A stretch of DNA of 64,000 bases, taken from assembly GCA_000293845.2 (NCBI GenBank), contig ALYF01000006.1, forward strand, positions 1 through 64,000, given 5' to 3'. The notes beneath the pieces are model-generated. The model did not search any database, was not told where the DNA came from, and saw only the letters and a program-made list of their open reading frames with translations. Of the stretch, positions 47,111-56,451 are shown piece after piece (positions within the stretch are counted from its first letter, which is position 1; each line of letters begins with the position of its first letter). The position numbers and the translations under genes are program-made. Source of the DNA: an alpha proteobacterium IMCC14465. Lineage in GTDB: Bacteria > Pseudomonadota > Alphaproteobacteria > RS24.

Positions 47111-48010
47111 CTATGGAAGCAGACCTGAGCCAACCGGATCGCCATTGGTCGTTTTGATCAAAGCATGTTTCAGCTTATCCAGTGCTTGATGTTCAATCTG
47201 GCGGACGCGCTCTTTCGATATGCCCAGCTTTTGACCAAGACATTCAAGCGTGACATTTTCTTCACCAAGACGCCGCTCGCTGATGATGCGATATTCACGT
47301 TCGCTTAGGGTATCCATGGCTTCTTTAATCCAGTTACGACGCACTTGGCTGTCTTTGTCTTCACTGACAACTTCGTCAGGAAGTGGACCATCGCAAACTA
47401 ATAGGTCTTGCCATTCGAGGCTATTGGCTTCGCCATCAGCTTCTGACATGGGCGCATTGAGGCTTCTGTCATTGCCGGAAAGGCGGCCTTCCATGGTTTC
47501 GACATCTTCAAGTCTGACGCCAAGTTCTTTCGCGATGAAAAGACGGCTTTCATGAGTCATATTATTCTGACCGCCATCATTAATACGAGCGCGAAGGCGA
47601 CGCAGGTTGAAAAACAAGGATTTTTGAGCCGCAGTCGTTCCGGTACGGACAATCGACCAGTTTCTTAAAATAAAGTCCTGTATCGAAGCGCGTATCCACC
47701 ATGAGGCATAAGTTGAAAACCTAACACCGCGCTCAATATCAAATCTATCGGCAGCTTGCATCAGGCCGATATTGCCTTCTTGAACCAAATCACCCATTGG
47801 CAGGCCGTAATGACGAAATTTTGTCGCCATGGCAATCACGAGGCGCAAGTGAGCTGAGGTCAACTCATGTAGCGCCTTTTCATTTTGTTCCTGCCGCCAC
47901 AAACGGGCCAATTCTAACTCATGCTCCTGTTCGAGGAGTGGCACTTTCATGGCGCCTTTAAAGTATCTGCGGTTAGCTGCGAGTGTTTCTTGTGTGTCAA
48001 TATGGGTCAT
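47111..48010 (-). CDS. rpoH: RNA polymerase sigma-32 factor RpoH
   Basis: 299 aa sigma-70 family group 3. Region 2: HLRLVIAMATKFRHYGLPMGDLVQEGNIGLMQAADRF (in part) and RFSTYASWWIRASIQDFILRNWSIV. The RpoH box QKSLFFNLRRLRARI follows, and the C-terminal HTH SKERVRQIEHQALDKLKHAL is region 4.2. It directs heat-shock transcription. AGGAGA lies 7 bases before ATG, next to a short TTTGC/GCAAA hairpin that might modulate translation. Paralogues (RpoH1/RpoH2) are common in alphaproteobacteria; which one this is cannot be told. Confidence 0.95.
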   Translation of the reverse strand: MTHIDTQETLAANRRYFKGAMKVPLLEQEHELELARLWRQEQNEKALHELTSAHLRLVIAMATKFRHYGLPMGDLVQEGNIGLMQAADRFDIERGVRFSTYASWWIRASIQDFILRNWSIVRTGTTAAQKSLFFNLRRLRARINDGGQNNMTHESRLFIAKELGVRLEDVETMEGRLSGNDRSLNAPMSEADGEANSLEWQDLLVCDGPLPDEVVSEDKDSQVRRNWIKEAMDTLSEREYRIISERRLGEENVTLECLGQKLGISKERVRQIEHQALDKLKHALIKTTNGDPVGSGLLP

Positions 48011-48072
48011 AACAATCTCCTATTTTGCTTTACGCAAAGAAAAGGAGACCGGTTCACCAAAAAAGGGTGTGA

Positions 48073-48114
48073 GGATAATATTTTTTAAAAAATAGGGGAT
48101 AATATTTTTTAAAA
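48073..48114. repeat. 18-bp direct repeat between carD and rpoH
   Basis: GGATAATATTTTTTAAAA occurs at 48073-48090 and 48097-48114, a 24-bp period. It lies in the rpoH leader or promoter region, after the carD stop. Could be a regulator site pair or an AT-rich spacer. Confidence 0.85.
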
Positions 48115-48152
48115 TTTAGGCGCAGGCGCGCAGATTGTAGCTTTTGAAGAGA

Positions 48153-48989
48153 CTATTCTTCTTCTGATGTCTCTTCTGTTGGTGCGGTTTTGGCCGTTGC
48201 TTTGGAAAGCACATCCTCCAAATTAGCGGCGGCGACCTCAAGTTCGGTTTTGTTAATTGCCGCGACTTCCCGCGCCATTCTGTCGAGTGCTGACTCATAG
48301 AGTTGACGTTCAGAATAGGATTGCTCGGGCTGATTTTCATTCCGGTACAGGTCACGAACAACTTCTGCTGTGGCGACCAAATCCCCTGAATTAATTTTAG
48401 CCTCATATTCCTGCGCTCTGCGGCTCCACATGGTGCGCTTAACGCGGGCGCGCCCGCGCAATGTTTTCATAGCGCCAGACATCATGGTTTTATCGGCCAG
48501 CTTGCGCATGCCATTTTCAACCGCTTTATCAAGCGGCAGAAGAAGCGTCATTTTTTCTTTATCGAAATTAATAACGAAAAGCTCCAACTCCGCATCACCG
48601 AATTGTTGGTTAGAAATCTCGCTAATCTGCCCAACGCCATGCGACGGATAGACGATAAATTCGTTCACGCGAAATCCCTTAGCGGCCTTACGGTCAACCT
48701 GTTTGGCTTTTGCGGGCGCTTTTTTAGCGGGTGCTTTAGTTGCTGCCTTAGGTGCGGGTTTTTTGGCCGCGGGCTTTTTAGCGGGCGCTTTGGCCTGAGC
48801 TTTGGCTGGAGTTTTAGCTGGAGTTTTAGCGGGTGTCTTTTTAGCAGGTGCTTTAGCGGCAGGTTTTTTTGCTGTGGCTTTTGCAGGCGCTTTTTTAGCT
48901 GGTGTTTTTGCAGCAGTTTTAGCGGCAGGCTTTTTTGCGGCAGGCTTTTTCGCTGCGGTCTTTGATGTTGGTTTTTTGGTCGTCGCCAT
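48153..48989 (-). CDS. carD: CarD-family transcription regulator with a histone H1-like tail
   Basis: 278 aa. Residues 1-98 are a low-complexity Lys/Ala/Pro/Thr tail of repeats such as KKPAAK and TPAKTPAK, like the histone H1 C-terminus or AlgP. Residues 104-270 are CarD: FRVNEFIVYPSHGVGQISEI (RNA polymerase-interacting Tudor-like domain), then a helical part with RVKRTMWSRRAQEYEAKIN. CarD stabilises open complexes at rRNA and other promoters. The tail should bind DNA without sequence preference. Located beside rpoH and ferredoxin. Confidence 0.93.
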   Translation of the reverse strand: MATTKKPTSKTAAKKPAAKKPAAKTAAKTPAKKAPAKATAKKPAAKAPAKKTPAKTPAKTPAKAQAKAPAKKPAAKKPAPKAATKAPAKKAPAKAKQVDRKAAKGFRVNEFIVYPSHGVGQISEISNQQFGDAELELFVINFDKEKMTLLLPLDKAVENGMRKLADKTMMSGAMKTLRGRARVKRTMWSRRAQEYEAKINSGDLVATAEVVRDLYRNENQPEQSYSERQLYESALDRMAREVAAINKTELEVAAANLEDVLSKATAKTAPTEETSEEE

Positions 48990-49051
48990 TATTTAGATCC
49001 TTTAGCCGTTTCCCGCTTGAATTACCTATCTACCAAATTGGAGAGTTAGGT

Positions 49052-49390
49052 TTAGTCGCCCTCGCCGGGTGCCTCGCTGAAAAACTTATCAAACTTATCG
49101 GTTTGTTTCAAAAAATCATCCGCATCAGCCGGTGCATCTTTTTTGAGCGTAATATTCGGCCAGATATCTGCAAATTTAGTATTTACTTCGAGCCATTTTT
49201 CCAGCCCGTCTTCCGTGTCGGGTTTAATGGCTTCTGCTGGGCATTCTGGTTCACATACGCCGCAATCAATGCATTCATCAGGGCTAATGACTAACATGTT
49301 TTCACCCTCGTAAAAACAGTCAACCGGGCAAACCTCGACACAGTCTGTATATTTACACTTAATACAAGCATCGGTCACAATATAAGTCAT
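49052..49390 (-). CDS. fdxA: 7Fe ferredoxin FdxA
   Basis: 112 aa. Cys pattern [18 protein letters not shown] and [16 protein letters not shown], giving one 3Fe-4S and one 4Fe-4S cluster. Acidic C-terminal extension typical for the group. Cytosolic electron carrier. Sits between carD and the TerB-like gene. Confidence 0.96.
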   Translation of the reverse strand: MTYIVTDACIKCKYTDCVEVCPVDCFYEGENMLVISPDECIDCGVCEPECPAEAIKPDTEDGLEKWLEVNTKFADIWPNITLKKDAPADADDFLKQTDKFDKFFSEAPGEGD

Positions 49391-49451
49391 GCTTTATCCA
49401 TTCTAGCTACGTTTCAGCGGACATTTCTGCCCATTAAATCCAACTCTGGAA

Positions 49452-49901
49452 CTATTTAAGTCCCAGGCTTGTTGCCGCTCTTTGACGTGCGGCGCCAGTT
49501 TCAATATCGGGAACATGTATAAGCCCGGAAATGCGACGAAGCAAGTTTGCCTCGTAATCATCCAGCCTGCCATCTGAGAGCACAACCATCCAAAGTTTTT
49601 CAATCAGAACAATTTTCTGAGGCAGCTCGTAATGGGCGTTAATTACTTTTGTCCATTGGTATAAGTCATTGGCATCAGACTCAAGCGTATCGGCAAGCGT
49701 CATAAGTTCCTGCGTTTCATCTTCAGATAGGCTGAAGCCATCCTGCAGGATGTGGTGCAATGTCTCTATTTCAATACCGTCTGCCTGTCCGTCAAGACGG
49801 GCGGCATGGGTCAATAAGGCTGCGGCGGCTAAAGATAATGCGTCATCCGTCTCCGGTGTGACCTCAGGGCTTTCAAACAAGCTTTTCAGACGATTAAACA
49901 T
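49452..49901 (-). CDS. TerB-family protein
   Basis: 149 aa all-helical TerB fold: LAAAALLTHAARLDGQADGIE, LHHILQDGFSLSEDE, ALIEKLW-type core LIEKLWMVVLSDGRLDDYEANLLRRISGL (in part). Acidic metal-binding residues cluster in DGxxDxxE segments. This is the small COG4103-like group found in alphaproteobacteria, not the tellurite operon. Function unknown. Confidence 0.88.
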   Translation of the reverse strand: MFNRLKSLFESPEVTPETDDALSLAAAALLTHAARLDGQADGIEIETLHHILQDGFSLSEDETQELMTLADTLESDANDLYQWTKVINAHYELPQKIVLIEKLWMVVLSDGRLDDYEANLLRRISGLIHVPDIETGAARQRAATSLGLK

Positions 49902-49922
49902 GGGGTTGAAATATTGTCATTT

Positions 49923-50249
49923 TTACATTTTGGCAAGCAGTTTATGTTGCGCAACCTCATCCGGGTCCTCTTTCGGGGTGATGTCTTCATAGAGGTTTTG
50001 CGCCTCTTGTGCCGATCCTCGTCGGTTTCCTAAATCCAGAATCCGAATAACACGAACCTGCTTGCCTTGCGCGAAGGTCAAAATATCTCCCACCCGAACC
50101 GGATCGCTTGATTTTTTCATTTTCTTACCATTCAGCCGAATGCGCCCTTCATTGGCGCGTTTGGTGGCAAGAGAGCGAGTTTTAAAGAAGCGGGTAAACC
50201 AGAGAAATTTATCAACTCTGAGGCTGTCAGTCTCCGTCATATGGCTCAC
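49923..50249 (-). CDS. S4-domain RNA-binding protein (Hsp15-like)
   Basis: 108 aa. S4 domain: LRVDKFLWFTRFFKTRSLAT, then KRANEGRIRLNGKKMKKSSDPVRVGDIL (in part). Resembles Hsp15, which rescues 50S subunits with stuck nascent chains after heat stress. Its ATG overlaps the helicase stop by 4 bases. Heat-related setting with rpoH downstream. Confidence 0.92.
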   Translation of the reverse strand: MSHMTETDSLRVDKFLWFTRFFKTRSLATKRANEGRIRLNGKKMKKSSDPVRVGDILTFAQGKQVRVIRILDLGNRRGSAQEAQNLYEDITPKEDPDEVAQHKLLAKM

Positions 50250-52972
50250 TTATTATTATCCTTGAGGCTTTGAAGCACGGCGAAGGGGGAATTGGGGTCC
50301 ATTTTCTTTTCAGGCTTTTTATGAGCCGAGGACTTAAAACGCCCTTTATCTGCATGTTGTTTGTTTTTATTGCCCGAAGGTTTTTTCCCAGCAGCTTTTT
50401 GATGTGACGCCTTTTGTTTGGGGTTAGGTCGTCTGGTCGCGCGTTTTTTAGGATACCATAATAGCGTAACTAGTGGCGGTTGCGTTTCCTCATATTGCTC
50501 GGCTTCGCTTATGTTCACTTCTGAATCATCAGGCGCGTTTTCGCTAGATGGTGGAGAGGTTGCCTCTTGCGGTTTTGGCTTGGCGCCATAACCCAGCCCT
50601 TTCAGGATATCCGCCATTTCCTCATGACTGCAGCCCATCAGGGAAACCATATCAGCCGTGATTTCAAACTCATTGCTCTTATCATTGGCTTCAATGGCTT
50701 TGCGAATAAGGTCAGCCAGCCTTTCCAGCATATCCAGCCGGATGGCGCGCTTGCCATACACTCTGAAGCCGAGAGATCGGTAAAACCCGTCCGGTAAATC
50801 TTTATGACGCGCACACGATGTCAGACCCGGCGCGGGAGAAAGTGCCAGATCCTCTGCGGCTTTACGGTTGTTGGCATATGACCAGAGCATAGCCAGCGCG
50901 CGCGCAGGATTAGGTTTTAACAGGGCAGGCATGAAAATATCATAAGTGCCAAAGCGCAGGCCGAGCTTTCGTAATCCAGCGCGTGCCGGTTGGTCCATAT
51001 CGGCAAGGGTATCTGCAATATTCGCGCGCGGGATATGTCCGCCATGTTCCACAATCTGAAAAGCCAGGCCCCGCGCCAAACCATTAAGACTGTCATCATT
51101 TTTTAGGGTGATGAGGGGCGCAAGTAATGTCTCTAAATGGTGTCTGACAAAAGCCGTCAAACGCGCTTCGATTTGATTGCGCGGTGTCCCGACAAGACTT
51201 TCATCGGCAAGGAGCTTGATGGCAGGAGAGAGCAAATCGCGCCCGGCGACGAGGTGGGCGATACAAGATTGATGCCAAAAAATCTCTCCCTGCTCATTGA
51301 GTTTTAGATCATCATCGCCACATGCGGCAAGTTCGCTCGCGCGGTTGCGGAGTTCGTGTCCGACGACTTTTTCGATGGCAGCCCTGACAGTGCGGGGCGG
51401 GGAGTTGGTCATACGATTATCTTTGGTAAAATGTAATCCTTCAATACGGCCCGCATATTCGCCTTCAACATGCACGTCACCTGCCGCATCAATTTCGGCC
51501 TCGGCTTCAGCGCGGCCCTGTAGCCGTTTTAATAAAATAGATGACCTTGTGTCCACAAATTGTTTCATCAAGCCCTGATGCAAAGCATCGGACAGCTTAT
51601 CCTCAACCTGACGTGCCTGAGCCTGCCATTGGCGCTGATTTTCGACCCAACCAGTTTTCTGGGTGACATAAGTCCAGGTTCGGATATGGGCGAGGCGGGA
51701 GCCAAGCGTATCGAGGTCGCCATCGGTTCTATCACATCGTGCTATGCGTTCTTCTATCCATTTGGCAGGCAGAATAGCTTGGTCGCCGGATAAGAATAAA
51801 AAAATGTCGCCCAGAATGGAGGCATGTTCGCCGATAATGGTTTTTCTAAAATCAGGTATCTGCGCGACCTCCCAGAGCAGACGGATGATATTTTCGTCCC
51901 CCGCGCGGTCTAGGATGGACGGGTCAGCGGTCATCATATTCAGCGCCTGCATATCAATCGTAATCGGCACGCGCATAAGGCCTCTGGTTGGCGGCGGTGC
52001 TTCGAGTGAAATTTTCAGTGCCTCGACAGATGAAAAATCAAGATTGGGATTGCGCCACATTAGGCGGCGTATTGGCTCGAAAGTGTTGTTTTCAATCTGT
52101 TCGACCAATGTTTCATCAAGCGGAAGCATTTCGCCTGTGACCCCAAAAGTCCCGTCAGTTATATGGCGTCCGGCACGTCCGGCAACTTGTGCAAGTTCTG
52201 CTGCCCCCAGTTCGCGGTGATTTCTGCCATCAAACTTGCGCGTCTGAGCAAAGGCAACATGATCGACATCCATATTCAGCCCCATACCAATAGCGTCGGT
52301 GGCAACCATGAAGTCAACTTCTCCAGATTGATACATATCGACTTGGGCATTGCGTGTGCGCGGGCTTAGCGCGCCCATAACAACTGCTGCGCCGCCTTTT
52401 TGCTGGCGTACGACTTCGGCAATCGCATAGACGCTATCGACTGAAAATGAGGTGATGGCGGTACGTCGGGGCAGGCGGGAAAGTTTTTTTGACCCTGCAT
52501 AGCTCAGTGTGGACAGCCGAGGTCGTGAAATAATATGTGCCTTGGGTAGGAGTTGTTTGACCATGGGCACCATGGTTGCTGCGCCGAGTAGCATGGTTTC
52601 TTGATTGCCGCGCGCATGCAGTAGGCGGTCAGTGAAAATATGCCCTCGTTCCGCATCTGCTGCGAGTTGAATTTCGTCAATCGCCATAAAATCAACCGAC
52701 TTGCTAATCGGCATGGCTTCTACTGTGCAGATATAATAAGCCGGATCGGGCGGTAATATTTTCTCTTCACCGGTAATCAGTGCCACCTGACCCGCGCCTT
52801 TAAGTTTTACAATGCGGTCATAAACCTCCCGTGCGAGCAGGCGCAAGGGGAAACCAATCATGCCGGTTTCATAACCGAGCATGCGTTCAATGGCGAGGTG
52901 GGTTTTCCCGGTATTGGTGGGACCCAGTACAGCCGTAACAGGGCTAGACGCATGAGAAGAATAGGAAGACAT
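50246..52972 (-). CDS. SUV3-like superfamily 2 RNA helicase
   Basis: 908 aa. Walker A AVLGPTNTGKTHLAIERM (residues 14-31), DExH box FMAIDEIQLAADAERG, motif III-like MLLGAATM, and motif VI ELAQVAGRAGRHITDG. Similar to mitochondrial Suv3, which unwinds RNA in the degradosome. A long Lys/Pro-rich tail (about residues 830-908) probably binds RNA. First gene of the helicase-S4 unit, divergent from rpmB. Confidence 0.92.
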   Translation of the reverse strand: MSSYSSHASSPVTAVLGPTNTGKTHLAIERMLGYETGMIGFPLRLLAREVYDRIVKLKGAGQVALITGEEKILPPDPAYYICTVEAMPISKSVDFMAIDEIQLAADAERGHIFTDRLLHARGNQETMLLGAATMVPMVKQLLPKAHIISRPRLSTLSYAGSKKLSRLPRRTAITSFSVDSVYAIAEVVRQQKGGAAVVMGALSPRTRNAQVDMYQSGEVDFMVATDAIGMGLNMDVDHVAFAQTRKFDGRNHRELGAAELAQVAGRAGRHITDGTFGVTGEMLPLDETLVEQIENNTFEPIRRLMWRNPNLDFSSVEALKISLEAPPPTRGLMRVPITIDMQALNMMTADPSILDRAGDENIIRLLWEVAQIPDFRKTIIGEHASILGDIFLFLSGDQAILPAKWIEERIARCDRTDGDLDTLGSRLAHIRTWTYVTQKTGWVENQRQWQAQARQVEDKLSDALHQGLMKQFVDTRSSILLKRLQGRAEAEAEIDAAGDVHVEGEYAGRIEGLHFTKDNRMTNSPPRTVRAAIEKVVGHELRNRASELAACGDDDLKLNEQGEIFWHQSCIAHLVAGRDLLSPAIKLLADESLVGTPRNQIEARLTAFVRHHLETLLAPLITLKNDDSLNGLARGLAFQIVEHGGHIPRANIADTLADMDQPARAGLRKLGLRFGTYDIFMPALLKPNPARALAMLWSYANNRKAAEDLALSPAPGLTSCARHKDLPDGFYRSLGFRVYGKRAIRLDMLERLADLIRKAIEANDKSNEFEITADMVSLMGCSHEEMADILKGLGYGAKPKPQEATSPPSSENAPDDSEVNISEAEQYEETQPPLVTLLWYPKKRATRRPNPKQKASHQKAAGKKPSGNKNKQHADKGRFKSSAHKKPEKKMDPNSPFAVLQSLKDNNK

Positions 52973-53168
52973 TTGATTTTTATCTGCTCACAGAGGCGGT
53001 TATTTTGCAAGTATACTGACTGAAAAAGGAAAAAAAATAGATAAAACAGAACATAGATGGAACATAACGTGTCCGAATCACTTACATAGTAGCACTTCCC
53101 CATTCGTTCACGACTAAATGTGGTGTGTTTTCTCTTACTTAGTTTTAACTGGGCTTTAACCGGATATG

Positions 53169-53197
53169 TTGATTCGGTCATTTTTGAACCTCATAAT
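53169..53197 (+). promoter_or_regulatory. predicted promoter of the candidate small RNA
   Basis: TTGATT (53169-53174) and CATAAT (53192-53197) separated by 17 bp; 4/6 and 5/6 matches to the sigma-70 consensus. Start would be near 53204. Confidence 0.5.
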
Positions 53198-53203
53198 CGG
53201 GTA

Positions 53204-53358
53204 TTTTCTCCCTCACATTTATGTGAACAGACGTGTTTGGCAATTGAAGACCGTTTCTGGGATATTCTAATCAAACAGCTTGCTGTTTTACCCGTCGGTA
53301 GCAACGTAAAAAACTTCTCCCTCCCCCTCACAAGTAAGTTGCTACCGACGTTTTTTTT
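53204..53358 (+). ncRNA. candidate small RNA with two CU-rich segments
   Basis: About 155 nt from the predicted promoter to a T8 run, in the 528-bp gap 52973-53500 between the divergent helicase and rpmB genes. Contents: a CU-rich stretch TTCTCCCTCACA (53205-53216), a TCACA/TGTGA mini-hairpin, an AAACAG-CTTG-CTGTTT hairpin (53273-53288), then a 13-bp stem whose 32-nt loop holds ACTTCTCCCTCCCCCTCACA. The CU-rich pieces are complementary to Shine-Dalgarno sequences and recall the CCUCCUCCC-loop stress RNAs of alphaproteobacteria (CcsR/cuckoo type). It could instead be a leader or attenuator of rpmB. The rest of the gap holds nothing clear. Confidence 0.5.
53293..53358 (+). terminator. long-stem rho-independent terminator
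   Basis: CGTCGGTAGCAAC (53293-53305) pairs perfectly with GTTGCTACCGACG (53338-53350), followed by eight T. The loop is 32 nt and pyrimidine-rich. No protein gene lies upstream on this strand, so it ends a non-coding transcript. Confidence 0.85.
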
Positions 53359-53500
53359 ATTTTCTTTTTCAATCAGGTTTAGCTTTTTTCCATATCAGCC
53401 ATTGAAGGGCTTGACGGAGAGGGAACTCCCCCATATAAAACCGACCTTGGAACCATTATGTCGTTTGTAGACATATGTACCTTTTTACTTGGAGAAAAGA

Positions 53501-53788
53501 ATGTCTCGTGTTTGTGAATTGACTGGCAAAGCAGTTATGTCAGGTAATAATGTGAGCCACGCTGTTAACAAAACGCGGCGGAAGTTTCTCCCCAATTTGC
53601 AACAGGTCAGCCTGCCAAGTGAGAAACTAGGTAAAGCCCTGAGGTTCCGCATCAGCGCTCATGCCCTTCGTACTGTTGAGCATGTTGGCGGTATTGACGC
53701 CTTTTTGGTTAAGGCTAAAGACGCACAGCTTTCACCACGTGCGCAGAAACTCAAAAAACAAATCACTTTAAAGCTCGCTGCATCCTAA
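53501..53788 (+). CDS. rpmB: 50S ribosomal protein L28
   Basis: 95 aa from ATG 53501 ([20 protein letters not shown]), with TTGGAGAAAAG upstream; a Met four codons earlier is not supported. Later [20 protein letters not shown] and [17 protein letters not shown] are the normal L28 pattern. Alone in its transcript here. Confidence 0.97.
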   Translation: MSRVCELTGKAVMSGNNVSHAVNKTRRKFLPNLQQVSLPSEKLGKALRFRISAHALRTVEHVGGIDAFLVKAKDAQLSPRAQKLKKQITLKLAAS

Positions 53789-53876
53789 AATTTTGTGCTT
53801 TGCAGCTTAAAAAATAAGAAATGCGAATAACCGCGTCTAAATAAGAAAAAATGTGGACCACCACATTAAGAATAAA

Positions 53877-56402
53877 ATGCAAAATTATAAGTCTTCCCGC
53901 ATCCGTGTTTATGGCGCTGCAGTAATAAGTCTGGTGCTTGCCAATTTTCCTCCACGGCTTGCCGCGCAGACTTCACAGGGGCTAGCCGCGCAGACTTCAG
54001 ATAATGAAGTTGTTAATGAAATCGTCATATTGGGTAGCCGGACATTATCACGTTCGGTACTGACAACACCGGCGCCGATTGATTTTTTGTCTGCTGAAGC
54101 ATTGGGGGACAGCGCGCAAGCTGAAGCCGGACGCGCTATTCAAAGCCTCGCGCCCTCTTTTAATTTTCCGTCAACCTCAATTGCCGATGGTACGGATGCG
54201 TTGAAACCTGCAACTCTGCGGGGGCTGGGGCCAGATCAGACTTTGGTTCTGGTGAATGGGTTGCGGCGACATAAATCGGCTCTTTTGCATGTCAATTCAT
54301 CCGTTGGGCGTGGCACGGCGGGTACGGATATGAACGCTTTGCCACCCAGCTTTTTTCAATCGGTAGAGATTTTGCGCGATGGCGCATCCGCCCTTTATGG
54401 CTCAGATGCGATTGCCGGAGTTATCAATCTGCGTCTGCGTGAGAGGGGTGATGGTGAGGCGATTATTTCTTACGGGCAGACCTCGGCTGGAGACGGTGAG
54501 CAATATAGGCTGGCATTGAATAAGGGTTTTGAGTTGCCTAATAATGGTTTCTTATTTGCTGGTTATGAATATCAAGACCGTGAAAAAACCAACAGTGCTG
54601 GTCTATCCGGCACCCGCCATTATGCTAATAGCGACCCGGCAAGCTGTAACGCAAATGAGAATAGTGGTTGCGATGGGCGCGAATTTACCGCCAATCGGCG
54701 TAATATGATTGTTGGTGATCCCGATAGTGAGCAAAATGCTGTTTTGTTGAATGCCGGCATGGATTTTTCATGGGGTGACATTCGAGCTTTCGTTAATTGG
54801 TCACAACGTGACAATCAAAGCACGAGCTTTTTTCGCCAGCCAAATGATGCCAATCGCAATGTGCCGGAAATTTACCCTGACGGTTTTTTGCCGCAAATAA
54901 ATACCGATATTGAGGATGTATCGGCTGCGCTTACGACTTACTTTGATTTATCCAGTTGGGACTCTAGCCTGTCTTATGTCTATGGCGAAAACAGTTTTGA
55001 CTTTTTTATTGATAATTCGCTGAACGCAAGTTTTGGTGCTGCCAGCCCGACAAGTGCCGACTCTGGTGGGTTGGTATATGACGAACACGTTCTGGGCTTT
55101 GACACGCGGGGAAGTATGAAGGGCTTTGATGTAGCTGCCGGACTGGAATGGAAACGCGAAGGCTACCAAATTCGTGCCGGTGATTTGCTGTCTTATATTC
55201 ATTGCCGTCAAGTATCAGACCATCAAGTACCAGATCCTACAAGCGCATGCGACAACAGCAAGTCCGGCGGGATACAGGTGTTTCCAGGATTTCGCCCCGA
55301 AAATGCATTGTCGCGAGAACGCGACAGTTTTGCCACTTTCGCTGAAGCCTCGCAAATGCTCGGGGATGTGCTGATAAGTGGGGCTGTGCGTTTTGAAGAT
55401 TATGACGGTTTTGACGAGGTTCTATCGGGACGCCTATCAGGGTTCTATGAGCTGAATTCCCGCCATGCATGGCGCGGGACACTCAGCAATGGCTTCCGCG
55501 CCCCGTCCATGCACCAGCTTTATTTCAATAATGTCAGCACGCAATTTGATAATGCGGGGATGGCGAGCGAAACCTTGACGGCACGCAATGATAGTGCGCT
55601 GGCAAACGCATTGGGGATTCCGGTTTTGTAGGAAGAAACAGCCTTCAATCTTTCATTGGGCTATGTGTTTACCCCAGCCAATAATATTACCCTGACGCTG
55701 GATGCCTATCAAATTGACATTGAAGATCGGATTATACTTTCCAATCAAATTGTGGGTGCTGATTTGGACAGTGAATCCCGTCAGATTTTCTCCAATGCCA
55801 GTGCCACAAAAGCGCAGTTTTTTATTAATGGCCCCGATACGCGGACGCGCGGATTGGATGTGGTTGCCGAATGGTCCCCGCAAATATCGCATGGCACATT
55901 GGATACAAAACTTGCATGGAATATGACTGAGACCGACATCACCAGCGATTTCCGATTACAGGGCTTGTTGAACGGCTTGACGCAGGACGCCTTATTCACT
56001 GACCGTGACCGCGATATTATCGAAGCTTGGCAACCTGAAGAGCGCCTGACTTTCAAGCTGGATTGGCGGCTGAACAGATTTATCGTGCAAGGTGATGTTA
56101 ACCGTTATGGGCGCTATTTGTCATCGGAAGGTCATGGGAGCCGCTATGTTTCACAACAAGATGATGCAGCTTTTATTTTCAATCTGCGCATTCATTATGA
56201 CATCACACCAGATACGCGTTTGAGCCTATGGGGTGATAATATTACCGATGAATATCCTGAGAAAAATACCATTTCAAACGCGCGAAGCGGGAGCATTAAG
56301 GACATTGTTGATAGCCCGGGGGTATTTCAATATTCGCGCCGCACGGCTCCCTATGGTTTTAACGGGGCTTTTTGGGGCATGAGCCTTAAGCAGCGTTTCT
56401 AG
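53877..56402 (+). pseudogene. TonB-dependent receptor broken by one amber codon
   Basis: One frame from ATG 53877 (a GTG lies at 53853) to TAA/TAG 56402, interrupted only by TAG at 55629-55631. Before it (585 codons): signal peptide ending LAAQ, plug with ATLRGLGPDQTLVLVNGLRR and VEILRDGASALYGSDAIAGV (typical plug motifs), and part of the barrel. After it (257 codons): EETAFNLSLGYVFTPANNI to the C-terminal GMSLKQRF. A single CAG-to-TAG change explains the break. The first half alone would lack the end of the barrel and the terminal Phe needed for assembly. Ligand unknown. Confidence 0.88.
53961..53999 (+). repeat. 24-bp-period duplication at the signal-peptide cleavage region
   Basis: GCCGCGCAGACTTCA occurs at 53961-53975 and 53985-53999, giving LAAQTSQGLAAQTSDN. 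It doubles the likely signal peptidase site of the broken receptor. Confidence 0.85.
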
Positions 56403-56451
56403 CGTTAAAGCTGCTCAGCTATAATGCGGATGATTGGCGAATAGACCCGTA

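Noticed and set aside
49452-49901. Tellurite resistance operon
   Set aside because: Only a lone TerB-fold protein is present, without TerC, TerD or TerZ genes.
53120-53470. 116-aa frame upstream of rpmB
   Set aside because: It runs through a 13-bp palindrome with T8 and CU-rich repeats, has no ribosome site and no domain; better explained as non-coding.
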